Assembly: GCF_036010505.1 (NCBI RefSeq)
Contig: NZ_CP108569.1
Coordinates: 6,650,001 to 6,714,000 of the forward strand
DNA from: Streptomyces sp. NBC_01197
GTDB taxonomy: Bacteria; Actinomycetota; Actinomycetes; Streptomycetales; Streptomycetaceae
Reading direction: 5' to 3'
Length of the DNA stretch: 64,000 bases
Shown piece after piece: positions 11,953 to 24,181 of this stretch. Under the pieces are notes generated by a model. It searched no databases. It had not been told where the DNA came from and saw only the letters and a program-made list of their open reading frames with translations. A program made the translations under genes and the position numbers. The number at the start of each line of letters is the position of its first letter. Position 1 is the stretch's first letter.

Positions 11953-13545
11953 GTGAGAGCTGTACCGACCATCCTGCATCTGGACATGGATGCCTTCTTC
12001 GCCGCCGCGGAACAGGCGGCGAAGCCGAGCCTGCGCGGGAAGCCGGTGGTGGTCGGCGGGCTGGGGCCGCGCGGAGTGGTGTCGACGGCCTCGTACGAGG
12101 CCCGGATCTTCGGGGTGCATTCGGCGATGCCGATGGCGCAGGCCCGTCGGCTCTGTCCGAACGCCGCCTATCTGGTCCCGCGCTTCGGGCTCTACCGCGA
12201 GGTGAGCGGCCAGGTCATGGAGCTGCTCCGGCGGCTCTCGCCGCTGGTCGAGCCACTGAGCCTGGACGAGGCCTTCGTCGACCTGGAGGCGGGCGGAGTC
12301 GCCGACGGCAGCCGGTCGGCCCGGCGCGCCGGTGAGCAGCTGCGCAGGGACATCCTGGCGGTCACGGGGCTCAGCGGGTCGGTGGGCCTCGCCGGCTCCA
12401 AGATGCTGGCGAAGATCGGCTCGGAGCGGGCCAAGCCGGACGGCCTGGTCCTGATAGAACCGGGCACCGAGCGCGAGCTGCTCGCCCCCCTCTCCGTACG
12501 AATTCTGCCGGGCGTGGGGCCGGCGACCGGTGAGCATCTGCGCAGGGCCGGGATGACCACCGTGTCCCATCTGGCAGAGGCGGGTGAGGACGAGCTCGTC
12601 CGGCTGCTGGGCAAGGCGCACGGCGCAGCGCTGTACCGGATGGCGCTCGGCCACGACGACCGGCCCGTGGTTTCGGACCGGGACGCCAAGTCGGTCTCGG
12701 TCGAGGACACCTTCGACGTGGACCTGCACGACCGGGTACGGGTGCGGGCGGAGGTGGTGAGGCTGGCCGGCCGGTGCGTGGAGCGGCTGCGGGACGCCGG
12801 ACGGTCCGGGCGGACGGTGGTGCTGAAGGTCCGGCGGTACGACTTCTCGACGCTGACCCGTTCCGAGACGCTCCGGGGGCCCACGGACGACCCGGAGGTC
12901 GTGCGCGAGGCCGCGGGACGGCTGCTGGAGGCCGTGGACACCACGGGCGGCGTGAGGCTGCTCGGGGTGGGCGTCAGCGGCCTCGCGGACTTCACTCAGG
13001 AGGATCTGTTCGCGCAGGCGGCCACGGAGCGGGCGGCCACCGAGCGGGCGGCCACCGAGCGGGCGGCCGTGCTGGAGCTCGCGGCGGAAGAGGCGGTGCC
13101 CGGCCCCGCGGCGCCGCCGGAGCCACTCGTGGACGAGCCGCCGCCCGGCACCGGCCGCCGCTGGCTCGCCGGGCACGATGTGCGCCATGACGAGTACGGC
13201 GCGGGGTGGGTGCAGGGCAGTGGCGTGGGCCGGGTGACGGTGCGGTTCGAGGATCCGTACGCGACCGAGCCCGGCCGGGTGCGGACCTTCAGGGTCGACG
13301 ACCCCGCGCTGCAGCCGTCGGATCCGCTGCCGCTGGTCCGGGCTGCCGCGACTGCCCCGGGCGGGCCGGACAGCCCGGCCGTGGGGGAGGAAGCGGACAC
13401 CGGTGAGAGGCAGCCCGGGCGGCCCGGGGAAGCAGCGGCTGCCGGGGCGGAGCCGGAGGCTCAGGCGCGTTCCTCTTCGCCCGCGAGCCGGCCGAAGTCC
13501 CGGTCGGGAGGCGGCGGCGTGGGGGCCGAGATACCGAGCCCGTAG
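11953..13545 (+). CDS. dinB: DNA polymerase IV (Y-family) with C-terminal extension
   Basis: A 530-aa translesion polymerase. Catalytic motifs are present: LDMDAFFAA (D11, D13) and LSLDEAFVDLE. The helix-hairpin-helix (ILPGVGPATGEHLRRAGM) and the little-finger region extend to about residue 350. Beyond the family's usual end lie a (ATERA)3 tandem repeat at about 357-371 encoded by 15-bp repeats, then a Tudor-like module at about 402-455 (GHDVRHDEYGAGWVQG) resembling the UvrD/PcrA C-terminal domain, then a low-complexity tail. No canonical beta-clamp QLxLF end is seen, though EDLFAQA at about 350 may serve. GTG start. Its 3' end overlaps the convergent PRC-barrel gene by 85 bases. Confidence 0.9.
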   Translation: MRAVPTILHLDMDAFFAAAEQAAKPSLRGKPVVVGGLGPRGVVSTASYEARIFGVHSAMPMAQARRLCPNAAYLVPRFGLYREVSGQVMELLRRLSPLVEPLSLDEAFVDLEAGGVADGSRSARRAGEQLRRDILAVTGLSGSVGLAGSKMLAKIGSERAKPDGLVLIEPGTERELLAPLSVRILPGVGPATGEHLRRAGMTTVSHLAEAGEDELVRLLGKAHGAALYRMALGHDDRPVVSDRDAKSVSVEDTFDVDLHDRVRVRAEVVRLAGRCVERLRDAGRSGRTVVLKVRRYDFSTLTRSETLRGPTDDPEVVREAAGRLLEAVDTTGGVRLLGVGVSGLADFTQEDLFAQAATERAATERAATERAAVLELAAEEAVPGPAAPPEPLVDEPPPGTGRRWLAGHDVRHDEYGAGWVQGSGVGRVTVRFEDPYATEPGRVRTFRVDDPALQPSDPLPLVRAAATAPGGPDSPAVGEEADTGERQPGRPGEAAAAGAEPEAQARSSSPASRPKSRSGGGGVGAEIPSP

Positions 13546-13838
13546 TGGTGGTAGAGCTGGAGTTCCTGTTCGGGCGAGAGATGGCGGCCGACGCCGAAGC
13601 CCGGTGCTTCCTTGATCAGGTTGCGGTCGAAGGGCACTCGCAGGGCTTCCCTGACCAGTTCGCTCGGCTTCAGCGGGACGAACGCGTCCCGGCTGAACAG
13701 TCCGGTACGTACCGCGGCCCACTCGGGCACCCCGGTGGCGTCGTCGAGGTAGACCTCGTCAACCGTGCCTATCTTGAGGCCATTGAGGTCGAACGCCTTG
13801 CGGCCGATCAGGCTGCGCGGATCTATGTCGCTCTGCAC
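13461..13838 (-). CDS. PRC-barrel domain protein
   Basis: A 125-aa protein with an N-terminal PRC-barrel at about residues 5-85 (LIGRKAFDLNGLKIGTVDEV, PEWAAVRTGLF, FVPL) and a C-terminal segment with the LSPEQELQLYHHYGL pattern common to actinobacterial PRC proteins. The GTG start is chosen because GGAGGG lies just upstream; the frame extends further but reads into poor sequence. It is convergent with dinB and overlaps it by 85 bases. These proteins are often stress-associated; no function is assigned. Confidence 0.82.
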   Translation of the reverse strand: MQSDIDPRSLIGRKAFDLNGLKIGTVDEVYLDDATGVPEWAAVRTGLFSRDAFVPLKPSELVREALRVPFDRNLIKEAPGFGVGRHLSPEQELQLYHHYGLGISAPTPPPPDRDFGRLAGEEERA

Positions 13839-13982
13839 GGTCCCTCCAACTGATCGCAACGGATCACCATGTCTCCCGCCCCCGGCGAAGGTCTCCCTCT
13901 CAGGGAAGTCCAGAACCGTGGCATCGGCCACTCGAACACCGTGCGAAGTGGCTCGCTGGTAGGCTGGCCACTGGCTGCTGAC

Positions 13983-14201
13983 CCCGCGCGGGAGAGCTCT
14001 TCGGACGCGTTGTCCGGGGGCGCCGAAGGAGCAAATCCTCCCCGGAATCTCTCAGGCACACGTACCGCGCGGACGAGGTCACTCTGGAAAGCAGGGCGGG
14101 CGTCGGGCGGGCACGCCCGGATCCCTACCTCACCGACGGTGAAAGCGGGCGCGTCGAGCGGCGGGCCGGTGAAACTCTCAGGTTGAGATGACAGAGGGGG
14201 A
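13983..14201 (+). promoter_or_regulatory. Tandem glycine riboswitch upstream of gcvP
   Basis: Two glycine aptamers in series. The first has GCGGGAGAGC, GGCGCCGAAGGAGCAAA, CTCTCAGGCA and ACTCTGGAAAGCAG. After a short linker the second has CACCGACGGTGAAAGC, GGCCGGTGAAACTCTCAGG and ATGACAGAGGGGGAGG. These are the conserved junction and loop sequences of the family. It ends about 65 bases before the gcvP ATG, so glycine should switch on the glycine cleavage gene. Boundaries are approximate. Confidence 0.92.
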
Positions 14202-14264
14202 GGCCGTCCGGGTACCCGTGCCGTGGTACCCCTCGCAGGTCGTAACGACCAGGAGGCCTCCGCC

Positions 14265-17150
<2,886 letters not shown>

Positions 17151-17162
17151 CGGACATGCGGG

Positions 17163-17197
17163 AGGGCCGGTTCGGGGATGTCTCCCGGGCCGGCCCT
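17163..17197 (+). terminator. Possible terminator after gcvP
   Basis: AGGGCCGG and its complement CCGGCCCT bracket 19 bases that can partly pair, 12 bases after the gcvP stop and before the convergent DUF5999 gene. There is no T-run. Confidence 0.5.
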
Positions 17198-17238
17198 TCG
17201 TCGGCTGTGCCAGTTCTGTTCCTCGGTACTGAGCAGGG

Positions 17239-17442
17239 TCAGGCGGCGGTCGCCAGTCCTGAGCCCAGTGGGCGGTGCGGCGCGATGATCTGGCCGTCGG
17301 GCAGCAGTTCACCGGTGTCCTCGAAGATGAGAACGCCGTTGCACAGCAGACTCCAGCCCTGCTCCGGGTGGTGCGCCACGAGGAGCGCGGCCTCCCGGTC
17401 GGCAGAGGTGGCTGACGGGCAGGTTGGCTGGTGCTGGCACAT
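17239..17442 (-). CDS. DUF5999 family small protein
   Basis: A 67-aa Cys- and His-containing protein starting MCQHQPTCPSA, with the conserved GWSLLCNGVLIFEDTGELLP core that I associate with DUF5999 of Streptomyces. Two N-terminal Cys with neighbouring His, plus a central Cys, could bind metal, but that is speculation. The internal ATG at 17442 is used because homology begins there. It is convergent with gcvP. Function unknown. Confidence 0.8.
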   Translation of the reverse strand: MCQHQPTCPSATSADREAALLVAHHPEQGWSLLCNGVLIFEDTGELLPDGQIIAPHRPLGSGLATAA

Positions 17443-17742
17443 GGATGCGTTCTTTCGCTGCGTTGTAGTGAGTGTCCTGCGGCTCGATGCGGATTTCATG
17501 GCCGCCCCCCGATCAGTCGGTGATCCCAGTGTTGCCCTACGGGCGTCAATCCGCAGGGATTTCACGGCAGCACTTGCTACAGCATAAGGACGCATCACCC
17601 GTGCGGACGGTTCAGGTCAACTTGACTGCCTGTTCGGGTGGTTCGGAGGTGGCCCGGCCGGGCTAGACCGGATGGGCAGAAAGAGCGCCGCGCCCCGCGA
17701 CCTGTCGGTGGTCGCGGGGCGCGCGGTGCTGGCCGGCAGCCG
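17443..17742. other. Intergenic, no gene seen
   Basis: 300 bases between the start of the DUF5999 gene and the end of the next minus-strand gene. It presumably holds the DUF5999 promoter. No conserved small frame, RNA gene or strong hairpin was recognised. Confidence 0.5.
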
Positions 17743-18333
17743 TCAGGCGGGAGAGCCCAGCAGCGGGGGTGACAGCCTCATAGTCATCACCGGCAGCAGT
17801 TCCGACACCCGGTGGGGGCGGTGCGCGGCGATGCCGGGTGGTGCGGGTGCGAGGGGCACCAGCAGGTCCGTGGGGGCCGGCATGGTGCCGGAGACCGAGG
17901 CGTCGGCGCCGGTGTCGCCGTGCAGCCACAGTGTCAGCATGTAGAGCTCAGGCACGGACAGCAGCCTGGGCTGGAACGGTGTGTCCATCGCCTCGGCCCG
18001 GCGCAGTGCGCTGCCGGTGGCGGTGGCGTAGGGGCCCTCGAAGAAGTGCGAGAAGGTCCAGCCGTCGGCGGTGAGCTTGGTGTCCGCGGCGGCCACGGCG
18101 TGGTCGCCGCTGCGGATCAGGAACCGCCAGCCGGTGAGCCGGGTGCGTGGGGTCCCGCCGCTCGGCATGATCTGGTCCAGTACGTAGACGGGAAGGGGCA
18201 GTTCGGGGGTGAGTGGCCCCGGGGCGGAGCGGAGAGCCGGGGTTCGGGCCTCGCGTACGGCAGTGGGGGAGCCGAGTGCCGCGAGGACGCTGCGCAGGGC
18301 CGGCGCGGGAGCCGGAGGGACATACAGCGGCAT
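17743..18333 (-). CDS. Conserved hypothetical protein
   Basis: A 194-aa protein not recognised. It is rich in Pro, Ala and Leu, lacks membrane segments and signal peptide, and has a central part (GWRFLIRSGDHAVAAADTKL, GWTFSHFFEGPY) that looks like a folded alpha/beta domain. The ATG at 18333 is preserved by GAGAGG upstream. It is divergent from the glutamate-cysteine ligase gene across 514 AT-richer bases. G/C-dominated third codon positions support real coding. Confidence 0.65.
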   Translation of the reverse strand: MPLYVPPAPAPALRSVLAALGSPTAVREARTPALRSAPGPLTPELPLPVYVLDQIMPSGGTPRTRLTGWRFLIRSGDHAVAAADTKLTADGWTFSHFFEGPYATATGSALRRAEAMDTPFQPRLLSVPELYMLTLWLHGDTGADASVSGTMPAPTDLLVPLAPAPPGIAAHRPHRVSELLPVMTMRLSPPLLGSPA

Positions 18334-18847
18334 GATGTGGTCGCCTCTCACTTCGGAGACACGTTGATGCGTGGGCTGTGCGGACAGCACTGTCAGCAGG
18401 CAGGGGCAGAGGGGGGCCGTGGGGCATGGAGGGGTACCGCACTCTCCGGGGGCCGGGGCGCCAACTCTCTGCCTCGTCTGCGGAGTTTATACGACACGTG
18501 TTCACGCGGGGTTTCAACTAGCTGACGTGGATATTGCAAACAAGTTGCTATCCGGTCTTTCTTCTGCGGAGATTATCCCGATTTAACGTATGCGCGCTTC
18601 TGTGGCCTCACGGTTCTTCATGTGAGTGGTCGGCCGAAAACCGTCGGTCGTTTTCACCGTGCCCACCGGGCTTCACACGCTTGGAAATTGCTCCAGGCGT
18701 CTGCCTGGTGAATGTGCCACACGTCATCTTCTCGTAACCATACTCGCTCCTGACTCCGGGTGGGGAGTTACGGATCGCAGACTGTGGGCATTATCGACCG
18801 TGACCCGGGCGGCCGCCGTGGCCGCACACTCGTGGAGGGGTGCAGCG
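18334..18847. other. AT-richer divergent regulatory region
   Basis: 514 bases without a gene between two divergent genes, clearly less GC-rich than its surroundings between about 18480 and 18780. An imperfect palindrome at 18530-18552 (GATAttGCAAacaagTTGCTATC) could be an operator. No coding frame with Streptomyces codon use was found. Confidence 0.5.
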
Positions 18848-20371
18848 ATGGGGGAGAAGCTGGAGGCCGGCGGTGTCGATCCGTCGGGTCGGCAGCAGTA
18901 CCGGAGAAAGCTACAGCAGTGTCTGGAGGTGCTGGAGCGACTATTGGAAGAGAAGAGGTTCGACAGCCCGAGGAATCTCATGGGGATGGAGATCGAACTC
19001 AATCTCACGGGCGCCGACGGCATGCCCCGGATGGTGAATGAGGAGGTTCTCGACCGGATCGCCAGCCGTGATTTCCAGATGGAACTCGGGATGTTCAATC
19101 TCGAAGTGAATATTATCCCGCACCGGTTGGGCGGACGGGTCTTCGACCAGCTGGCCGAGGAGCTCCGCACCGGTCTCGCGTACGCGCACAGAAAAGCAGC
19201 CGAAGTCGACGCCGGGATCATGATGATCGGAATCCTGCCGACACTCGACCCGCAGGATCTCGTCAGCGCGAACCTCTCGTCGGCCGACCGCTACGCCCTG
19301 CTCAACGATCAGATGTGCGCGGCCCGCGGTGAGGACTTCGACCTCGACATATCCGGTGTCGAGCAGCTGACCTGCACCTCCTCGTCGATCGTGCCCGAAG
19401 CGGCCTGTACGTCGGTGCAGTTGCACCTTCAGGTCACTCCGGCGCGCTTCGCCGATGTGTGGAACGCGGCGCAGGCCGTCGCCGCCGTGCAGGTCGCGCT
19501 GGGCGCCAACTCGCCCTTCCTGTTCGGCAAGGAGCTGTGGCGGGAGTCGCGGCCGCCGCTCTTCCTCCAGGCGACCGATGTGCGCCCGCCGGAACTCCGG
19601 GCCCAGGGGGTGCGGCCGCGGACCTGGTTCGGCGAGCGCTGGATCGACTCGGCGTACGACCTCTTCGAGGAGAACCTCCGGTACTTTCCGCCGCTGCTGC
19701 CGCTGTGCGACGACGAGGACCCGCTGCGGGTGCTCGACGACGGCGGGGTGCCGCGCCTCCAGGAACTCGTCCTGCACAACGGGACCGTCTACCGCTGGAA
19801 CCGCCCGGTCTACGACGTGGCCGACGGCGTACCCCATCTGCGGGTCGAGAACAGGGTGCTGCCCGCCGGGCCCACCGTCATGGATGTGATGGCCAACGCG
19901 GCCTTCTACTACGGGCTGGTGAGGGCGCTCGCCGATGCTCCCCGTCCGGTGTGGCGGCGGCTGCCCTTCGAGGCCGCGGCACGTAACTTCGACGCGGCCT
20001 GCCGGCACGGAATCGACGCCGGACTGGAGTGGCCGAGGGCAGGGCGCTCCGGCGGCGTCACGTCGGTGCCCGCGGTGCGCCTCGTCCGGGACGAGCTGCT
20101 GCCGCTGGCCGCCGCGGGGCTCGACGCCTGGGGTATCGAGGCCGCGGACCGCGACCGCTGCCTCGGTGTCATCGAGGAGCGGTGCAGGCGCCGGACGAAC
20201 GGTGCCTCCTGGCAGGTGGACACGTTCCACCGGGCGCTGGAGGCGGGGCACGGGCGGCGCGAGGCGCTGGCGCTCACCACCCGGCGGTACGCCGAGCTGA
20301 TGGCGGGCGGCGAACCGGTGCACTCCTGGCCGGAGGGTGTGCCGGCGACGGTGGCGGCTTGCGGCCTGTGA
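18848..20371 (+). CDS. Glutamate-cysteine ligase family protein (GCS2-like)
   Basis: A 507-aa ATP-grasp-like carboxylate-amine ligase relative. Early MGMEIELNLTG, then ARGEDFDLDISGVEQLTC, SIVPEAACTSVQLHLQV and FLFGKELWRESRPPLFLQA are typical of the actinobacterial glutamate-cysteine ligase group. Members join glutamate to an amine using ATP; streptomycetes use mycothiol, not glutathione, so the substrate is uncertain. The ATG has GGAGGGG eight bases upstream; longer in-frame readings lack a ribosome-binding site. Confidence 0.78.
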   Translation: MGEKLEAGGVDPSGRQQYRRKLQQCLEVLERLLEEKRFDSPRNLMGMEIELNLTGADGMPRMVNEEVLDRIASRDFQMELGMFNLEVNIIPHRLGGRVFDQLAEELRTGLAYAHRKAAEVDAGIMMIGILPTLDPQDLVSANLSSADRYALLNDQMCAARGEDFDLDISGVEQLTCTSSSIVPEAACTSVQLHLQVTPARFADVWNAAQAVAAVQVALGANSPFLFGKELWRESRPPLFLQATDVRPPELRAQGVRPRTWFGERWIDSAYDLFEENLRYFPPLLPLCDDEDPLRVLDDGGVPRLQELVLHNGTVYRWNRPVYDVADGVPHLRVENRVLPAGPTVMDVMANAAFYYGLVRALADAPRPVWRRLPFEAAARNFDAACRHGIDAGLEWPRAGRSGGVTSVPAVRLVRDELLPLAAAGLDAWGIEAADRDRCLGVIEERCRRRTNGASWQVDTFHRALEAGHGRREALALTTRRYAELMAGGEPVHSWPEGVPATVAACGL

Positions 20372-20407
20372 AGGTGCGGCGGGCGCTCTCCCAGGGGTGC
20401 GCCCGGG

Positions 20408-22182
20408 TCAGCGCCAGCCGAGCGCCATGACCGCCTTCAGCAGGACCGAGTTGATCTGAGAGGGGTCACTCACCTGGTACCCCGCGCCCCCGTCGCCCCG
20501 GCGACCTGCTCGACCTCGGTCCTGTCCGTGTCGGGGCCCACCGCGATCATGATCAGCGGCACGGGGCGCCGGGGGTCGGTGAGTTCCCGGAGCTTGGCGA
20601 TCAGGGCGCTGCGGGAGATGCCGTGGTCGTCCTCGTTGACGCCGTCGGTGAGCACCACCACCGCGTTGAACTTCCCGCGGGCATAGGTCCTCCGGGCGTC
20701 CTGGAACGCCGCCGGCGTGGTGTCGTACAGACCGGTGGCACCGCCCGGTACGGGCTGCAGCGCCGAGAAGGCCGCGGAGAGCCGGTCGCGCTGGGTCCCG
20801 CCGCCCTTGACCGGACCGCCGAGGCGGACCGTCGGCACCCGCTTGCGGTAGTCGTGCGTGCCGTCGAGGTGCGTGGCGAAGTCCCAGAGCCCGATCTCGT
20901 CCTCCGGCGTGAACTGGTCGAGGGCCTTGAGCAAGGCCGCCTTGGTGATGTCCATCCTGGTCTGCCCGCCCTTCCCCGGCACAGGGGTGGACATCGAGCC
21001 CGACGCGTCGACGACGGTGGTCAGCCGGGCGCTCTGGACCGTGATGGTCCACATGCCGAGCGTCTCGTCGAGGACGTCGTCGGACGGAGGCTCCGGTGAG
21101 GCGTCGGTGTACGGCTGCGGGGTGCGCCCGCCCGCCGCCTCCACCCGGCTCGCCGTCGCGGGGCGGTCCGGGAGTCTGAAGCCCCGCCGGTCCAGCTCGG
21201 CGCGGCTGGCGCCCTCGCGGAGGTAGGTCATGAACCGCATCGCGGCCCGGCTCTGATGGGTGGTCGGCTCCGCCTCGTCGACCACCGTGTACGGGTAGTC
21301 CAGCTGGGGTGTGCCGTCCTTGGGGTAGAACAGCCGCAGCTTCTGGGCGCTGCCCCGCGCCGTGTTGTGCGCGAAGGCCGCCTGCTCGGACGGGACCAGG
21401 GGCTGGTTGTGGTGGGGGGCGTCGTCCTTCTCCGTACCGGACCCGTCGTGCGCGAGTGTGCCGAGCACCTTGGAATCCGCGTCCGAGGTGCGCCGGGACA
21501 GCACTTTGGCGGTGGCGGCGACCTGGGTGTCGCCCCCTGCTGCCCGGCCCGGTGACTGGGCGATGCTGCTGAGCGCGAGCAGCCCGGTGGCGCTGCGGGC
21601 CGGGTCGGCGGTGCCGATATGGATCCTGCCCGAGCCGGTGGCCGCCGCGGTGAGCCCGGCCCAGGTGTAGGTCTTGTCCGGCCAGCCCAGCGCCTTGGCG
21701 GCCGAGGGCACCATGGCCAGGGTGACCGGGGACTCCGCGATGCTGGAGGCAGGGGTGAGAGGACGTTCTCACCGGTGTCCTGGACCCGGCCCGCCCACGC
21801 CTCGGAGTCGGGCAGCCATATCTCGTACCCCGGTCTGGCGGTGGTGGTGCCCAGTTCGTGCGCGACCCCGGTACGAGTCGCGTGCTGTGACCGCGATGTC
21901 CAGGCACCGGCCGTCGGACCGCACATGGTCCCTGCGGGCCCGCTCGGCAGCGGTGCGTACGGCCGGGACGATATCGGGCGATGCCACCGTGCGCAGTTTC
22001 ACCGCGGACCCGTGGCAGGGGCCGGAGAGCCCGAACATGCCGCGCTCGACAGCCACGTCCGTACCCGCCGCCACACCGAGGACAAGCACGGTGGCGATGG
22101 CGACCGTACGACGCCGCCGTGCACCGGAACGGGGCCGGGTTGCCGGTGCCGTGAGGTCATCGGGCAAGCTGTGACGTCCCAT
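20408..22182 (-). pseudogene. VWA / solute-binding membrane protein gene with three frameshifts
   Basis: Reading three frames in turn gives one protein. The start is MGRHSLPDDL (ATG 22182) with a membrane segment VAIATVLVLGVAAG, followed by a bacterial solute-binding fold and a C-terminal von Willebrand A domain with the MIDAS motif DASGS and TDGVNE. Frame changes are needed near 21872 (one extra base), at the G-run 21752-21755 (one base missing) and at the C-run 20487-20491 (one base missing). The intact C-terminus then reads GYQVSDPSQINSVLLKAVMALG. Two of the three sites are homopolymers, so sequencing error is possible; otherwise this is a pseudogene. Role unknown; such proteins are extracytoplasmic and metal-dependent binders. 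Confidence 0.72.
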
Positions 22183-22344
22183 GCGGTGGTGTTCCTCCCC
22201 TGAAGGTGAACCAGGAAAAGGGGGAGCGCGCCATCGAATTGGCGCCCGTCCCCCGGCCTGTCGTCCGCGACCTTCGTACCTGTATTCGAGACCCTGGTGG
22301 CACGGTGGTGGGGATGAGGCGCGATTGGCCAACTGGAGGCAGGT

Positions 22345-23145
22345 GTGCAGGCGGAGGGCGAGCGCGTGGCTGATTTTGCTCCCACAGAGGGGGCGCCGCA
22401 GCGGTTCTTGCGGTCCGAGACGGTGCTGGTACTCGCACTCTCGCTCGGCGCGAGCGGCGTTTCGGCGCTGATCAGCTTTATCGGGGCACTGACGAAACCA
22501 GGAGGGCTCAAACACCAGGCCGCCAATCTCAACGGGTCGTACGCGCCGGGGCGGCCATGGCTGGATCTCGCCTGGCAGCTTTTCGGAATCGCGACGGCCC
22601 TGGTGCCGGTCGCGCTGGTGGTGCATCTGCTGCTGCGCGAGGGGTCGGGGCTGCGCGCGATCGGCCTCGACCGGACGCGGCTCCGGGCCGACATCGGCCG
22701 AGGGGTGGTGATCGCGGCGGGGATCGGCAGTGTGGGCCTCGCCTTCTACCTGGGCGCGCGGGCCACCGGGTTCAATCTGACTGTGGTGCCGGAGTCGCTG
22801 CCCGATGTGTGGTGGAAGATCCCGGTGCTGATCCTCTCGGCGGTGCAGAACGCCGTACTGGAGGAAGTCATCGTCGTCGGGTATCTGCTGCGCAGACTGG
22901 GGCAGTTCGGATGGACCCCGATGGCCGCCCTGGCGGCGAGCGCGGTGCTGCGTGGTTCGTACCACCTCTACCAGGGGGTCGGCGGGTTCCTCGGAAATGT
23001 GGCGATGGGTGTGGTGTTCGTGCTGCTCTACCGGCGGTGGGGGCGGGTCGGGCCGCTGGTCGTCGCGCACTCGCTGCTCGACATCGGGGCGTTCGTCGGA
23101 TACGCGCTGCTCGCCGGGAAGGTGGGGTGGCTGCCCACCGGGTGA
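22345..23145 (+). CDS. CPBP family intramembrane metalloprotease
   Basis: A 266-aa polytopic membrane protein. The CAAX-processing/bacteriocin-processing motifs are present: LEEVIVVGYLLRR (EE-x3-x-x-R type), RGSYHLYQG (motif 2 His) and HSLLDIGA (motif 3 His). Roles in this family range from prenyl-protein processing to regulator proteolysis; the substrate here is unknown. The GTG at 22345 follows GGAGGC with good spacing. It ends before a strong bidirectional terminator shared with phzF. Confidence 0.85.
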   Translation: MQAEGERVADFAPTEGAPQRFLRSETVLVLALSLGASGVSALISFIGALTKPGGLKHQAANLNGSYAPGRPWLDLAWQLFGIATALVPVALVVHLLLREGSGLRAIGLDRTRLRADIGRGVVIAAGIGSVGLAFYLGARATGFNLTVVPESLPDVWWKIPVLILSAVQNAVLEEVIVVGYLLRRLGQFGWTPMAALAASAVLRGSYHLYQGVGGFLGNVAMGVVFVLLYRRWGRVGPLVVAHSLLDIGAFVGYALLAGKVGWLPTG

Positions 23146-23185
23146 GCGGCTGCCGCGGGGCCGGCGCTGCGGTGATCCTGCGGTG

Positions 23186-23228
23186 CGGTGAAGGGGGCGT
23201 ACGGGACTGCCGTACGCCCCCTTCACCG
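23186..23228. terminator. Bidirectional terminator between CPBP and PhzF genes
   Basis: A perfect 18-bp inverted repeat (CGGTGAAGGGGGCGTACG and complement) with a 7-base loop, followed by TTTTC on the plus strand. It lies between convergent genes. Confidence 0.88.
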
Positions 23229-23278
23229 TTTTCTGCATGGGCGGCTTCTCTGCCGCCCTCTCCCCGTCGCCACCCTTC

Positions 23279-24088
23279 TCAGACGTGCAGTTCGCCGTCG
23301 ATGACGGTGACCGCGCTGCCGGTGAGCAGTGTGCGGTCGCCGCGCAGTGACGTCCGTACGAGACCGGAGCGTGCCGAGGCCTGGAGGCCCGTCAGGTCGT
23401 CGCGGCCCAGCCGGGCCGACCAGAACGGGGCCAGCGCGGTGTGGGCGCTGCCGGTTACCGGGTCCTCGTCGATACCGACGCGGGGGAAGAAGCAGCGCGA
23501 CACGTAGTCGTAGCCGAGCGAGGGGTCGTCCGCCCCGGCGGTCGCGATGATGCCCCGCCGGGAGTGGGCCTTCAGCGCAGCGGAGTCGGGTGACAGTGAG
23601 CGGACCGTCTGCTCGTCGGCGACCTCGACGAGCAGGTCCCCGATGTGCGGTCCGGTGTCCCGTACCCCGGTGATCCGGACGCCCAGTGCCTCGCTGAGGC
23701 CGGCCGGGACGGCTTCCTCGGTGAGCGGCGACGTGGGGAAGTCAAGCGTGATCGAACCGTTCTCGCGGGTCGTCGCGGTGAGCGGCCCGCAGCGCGCCGC
23801 GAAGCGGACGGTGCCCGTCGCCGCGCCCGTGGTGTGCAGGACGTGGGCGGTGGCCAGGGTGGCGTGGCCGCACATGTCGACCTCGGTGGCCGGGGTGAAC
23901 CAGCGCAGCGCCCAGTCGGCCTCGCCGCCGGCGGGAAGCGGGTGGGCGAAGGCCGTCTCGGAGAGGTTCACCTCCGCTGCCACGCTCTGGAGCCAGTCGT
24001 CGTCCGGAAAGGAGTCGAGGAGCAGCACCCCGGCCGGGTTGCCGGCGAAGGGGCGGTCCGTGAAGGCGTCGACGATTCGTATGCGCAT
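23279..24088 (-). CDS. PhzF family isomerase/epimerase-like protein
   Basis: A 269-aa protein of the diaminopimelate-epimerase fold. The start MRIRIVDAFTDRPFAGNPAGV and the catalytic Glu in NLSETAFA are the PhzF signature; MCGHATLATAHVL and DEDPVTGSAHTAL complete it. Most genomic PhzF proteins act on unidentified small molecules. There are no phenazine genes nearby, so a housekeeping or detoxifying role is likelier. Convergent with the CPBP gene. Confidence 0.88.
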   Translation of the reverse strand: MRIRIVDAFTDRPFAGNPAGVLLLDSFPDDDWLQSVAAEVNLSETAFAHPLPAGGEADWALRWFTPATEVDMCGHATLATAHVLHTTGAATGTVRFAARCGPLTATTRENGSITLDFPTSPLTEEAVPAGLSEALGVRITGVRDTGPHIGDLLVEVADEQTVRSLSPDSAALKAHSRRGIIATAGADDPSLGYDYVSRCFFPRVGIDEDPVTGSAHTALAPFWSARLGRDDLTGLQASARSGLVRTSLRGDRTLLTGSAVTVIDGELHV

Positions 24089-24181
24089 GGGACAGACGGT
24101 AGGCGCGTGGCAACACCGCAGGCCAAGGCCACTTGCGGGGACGTGGCCCGGAAAACATTGCCAAAAGAACAGTCCCGATAT

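Noticed and set aside
13019..13075. Short regular repeats as a possible CRISPR or mobile repeat
   Set aside because: The 15-bp units are in frame within dinB and encode a peptide linker; there are no spacers.
23279..24088. PhzF as a sign of phenazine biosynthesis
   Set aside because: No other phz gene is nearby; isolated PhzF homologues are common in genomes without phenazines.
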